Notes under the pieces: generated by a model | The model's database searches: none | Seen by the model: the letters and a program-made list of their open reading frames with translations, nothing else | What the model was told of the DNA's origin: nothing | In this document: one piece after another, positions 6,286 to 6,611 of the stretch | How positions within the stretch are numbered: position 1 is the stretch's first letter | Layout of the letters: every line of letters begins with the position of its first letter | Program-made: the position numbers and the translations under genes | NCBI GenBank assembly: GCA_031266255.1 | Contig: JAISBK010000182.1 | Location: 1-6,611 of the forward strand | Origin: Treponema sp. | GTDB taxonomy: Bacteria > Spirochaetota > Spirochaetia > Treponematales > Breznakiellaceae | DNA length: 6,611 nucleotides | Direction: 5' to 3'

Positions 6286-6530
6286 AAGGCGTCGATTTCT
6301 TCCGGGGTTTTAAAGCGGATGCGCTCCGGCTCACCTTCCAGCACTTCATCGGAATTCTGAATGTCTTCGATTATTTTATTCCAATAGGCCACATAATTTT
6401 CCCGCTCCTTGTCTTTGTTTACCACTTCGTCCAAAACCGTAACAATGGTTCTCCTGCCTTCAGGAATGTGAACAGGGGTATCGGTGATAAAACGTCCCGC
6501 CTCAAAATAGCCTTCAACTGCCAATAGCAT
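6282..6530 (-). CDS. Antitoxin of the PIN-domain toxin pair
   Basis: This small protein of 82 residues lies directly upstream of the toxin and overlaps it by 4 nt. The order, size and spacing are those of an antitoxin that binds and inhibits the PIN toxin and, as a complex, represses its own promoter. The N-terminal half (MLLAVEGYFEAGRFI, then TPVHIPEGRRTIVTVLDE) looks like a short beta-rich DNA-binding or dimerisation domain, reminiscent of the DUF104/AF2212-like or AbrB-like antitoxins; I cannot assign the family with certainty. The C-terminal half is acidic and charged (NKIIEDIQNSDEVLEGEPERIRFKTPEE), as expected for a toxin-wrapping tail. The ATG at 6530 is chosen because GAGGAGG lies 6 nt before it. 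A TTG at 6545 would extend the protein by five residues but lies over that ribosome binding site. Confidence 0.87.
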   Translation of the reverse strand: MLLAVEGYFEAGRFITDTPVHIPEGRRTIVTVLDEVVNKDKERENYVAYWNKIIEDIQNSDEVLEGEPERIRFKTPEEIDAL

Positions 6531-6536
6531 AGTGGG

Positions 6537-6543
6537 CCTCCTC
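6537..6543 (-). promoter_or_regulatory. Ribosome binding site that decides the antitoxin start
   Basis: GAGGAGG on the minus strand lies 6 nt before the ATG at 6530. The in-frame TTG at 6545 would place this site inside the coding region, so it argues for the shorter protein. Confidence 0.8.
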
Positions 6544-6560
6544 AATGTCGTCTCTTTACT

Positions 6561-6588
6561 AGTTTATCCGCCTGTTGGCGCTTGTCAA
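6561..6588 (-). promoter_or_regulatory. Sigma-70-type promoter of the toxin-antitoxin operon
   Basis: Read on the minus strand, a perfect -35 box TTGACA (6588-6583) is followed after 16 bp by a -10 box TAAACT (6566-6561), which matches four of six consensus bases. Transcription would start about 20 nt before the antitoxin ribosome binding site. Confidence 0.6.
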
Positions 6589-6592
6589 CAGG
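6571..6592. promoter_or_regulatory. Operator-like dyad over the toxin-antitoxin -35 box
   Basis: CCTGTTG (6571-6577) and CAACAGG (6586-6592) are perfect inverted 7-bp arms around an 8-bp centre, giving about 15 bp between arm centres. The right arm lies across the TTGACA box. This is what an autorepressing antitoxin or toxin-antitoxin complex would bind, so it is the best operator candidate (inference). Confidence 0.55.
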
Positions 6593-6611
6593 TTATGGAT
6601 ACCCGTAAAGT

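Noticed and set aside
6531..6545. TTG at 6545 as the antitoxin start
   Set aside because: The TTG-AGG-AGG codons are themselves the Shine-Dalgarno sequence for the ATG at 6530.

Overview
The window looks like chromosome from a spirochaete, most likely a Treponema of the termite-gut type. Three things suggest this: the mosaic of NGG.(V/I)SGN beta-helix repeat protein, the BMP-type nucleoside/purine ABC transporter and the PIN-domain toxin-antitoxin pair; roughly balanced GC content outside the toxin gene; and the style of the binding protein's export signal. This assignment is inference from sequence character, not from a search.

Layout. Positions 1-131 hold only short frames, including a hydrophobic leader-like frame (36-104) that ends in stops. 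Positions 132-701 hold six degenerate repeats of a surface-type beta-helix protein whose 5' end appears to be missing. Positions 702-934 hold no confident gene, but an open, coding-looking tail runs to a stop at 927. From about 935 to 5840 lies one transport operon on the + strand: a good promoter, the BMP-family periplasmic binding protein (997-2112), a strong 41-nt hairpin in the following gap, the double ATP-binding subunit (2214-3812), and two permeases (3784-4842 and 4872-5840). On the minus strand, 5884-6530 carries a toxin-antitoxin operon. Its antitoxin gene comes first, the PIN-domain toxin overlaps it by 4 nt, and upstream there is a consensus-like promoter with a perfect 7-bp dyad across its -35 box.

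How the genes work together. The exported binding protein catches a purine-type ligand (base or nucleoside) in the periplasm and delivers it to a channel of the two BPD_transp_2 permeases. The fused double ATPase powers import, with one intact and one degenerate ATP site. The hairpin after the binding-protein gene is well placed to let that protein be made in excess over the membrane parts. The toxin-antitoxin pair is an independent, more AT-rich accessory module pointing towards the operon's 3' end.

I see no clear evidence for a wholly new system. The most interesting items are the intercistronic hairpin with its competing partner, the operator dyad of the toxin-antitoxin promoter, the decayed repeat gene and the unexplained coding-like tail at 757-927.
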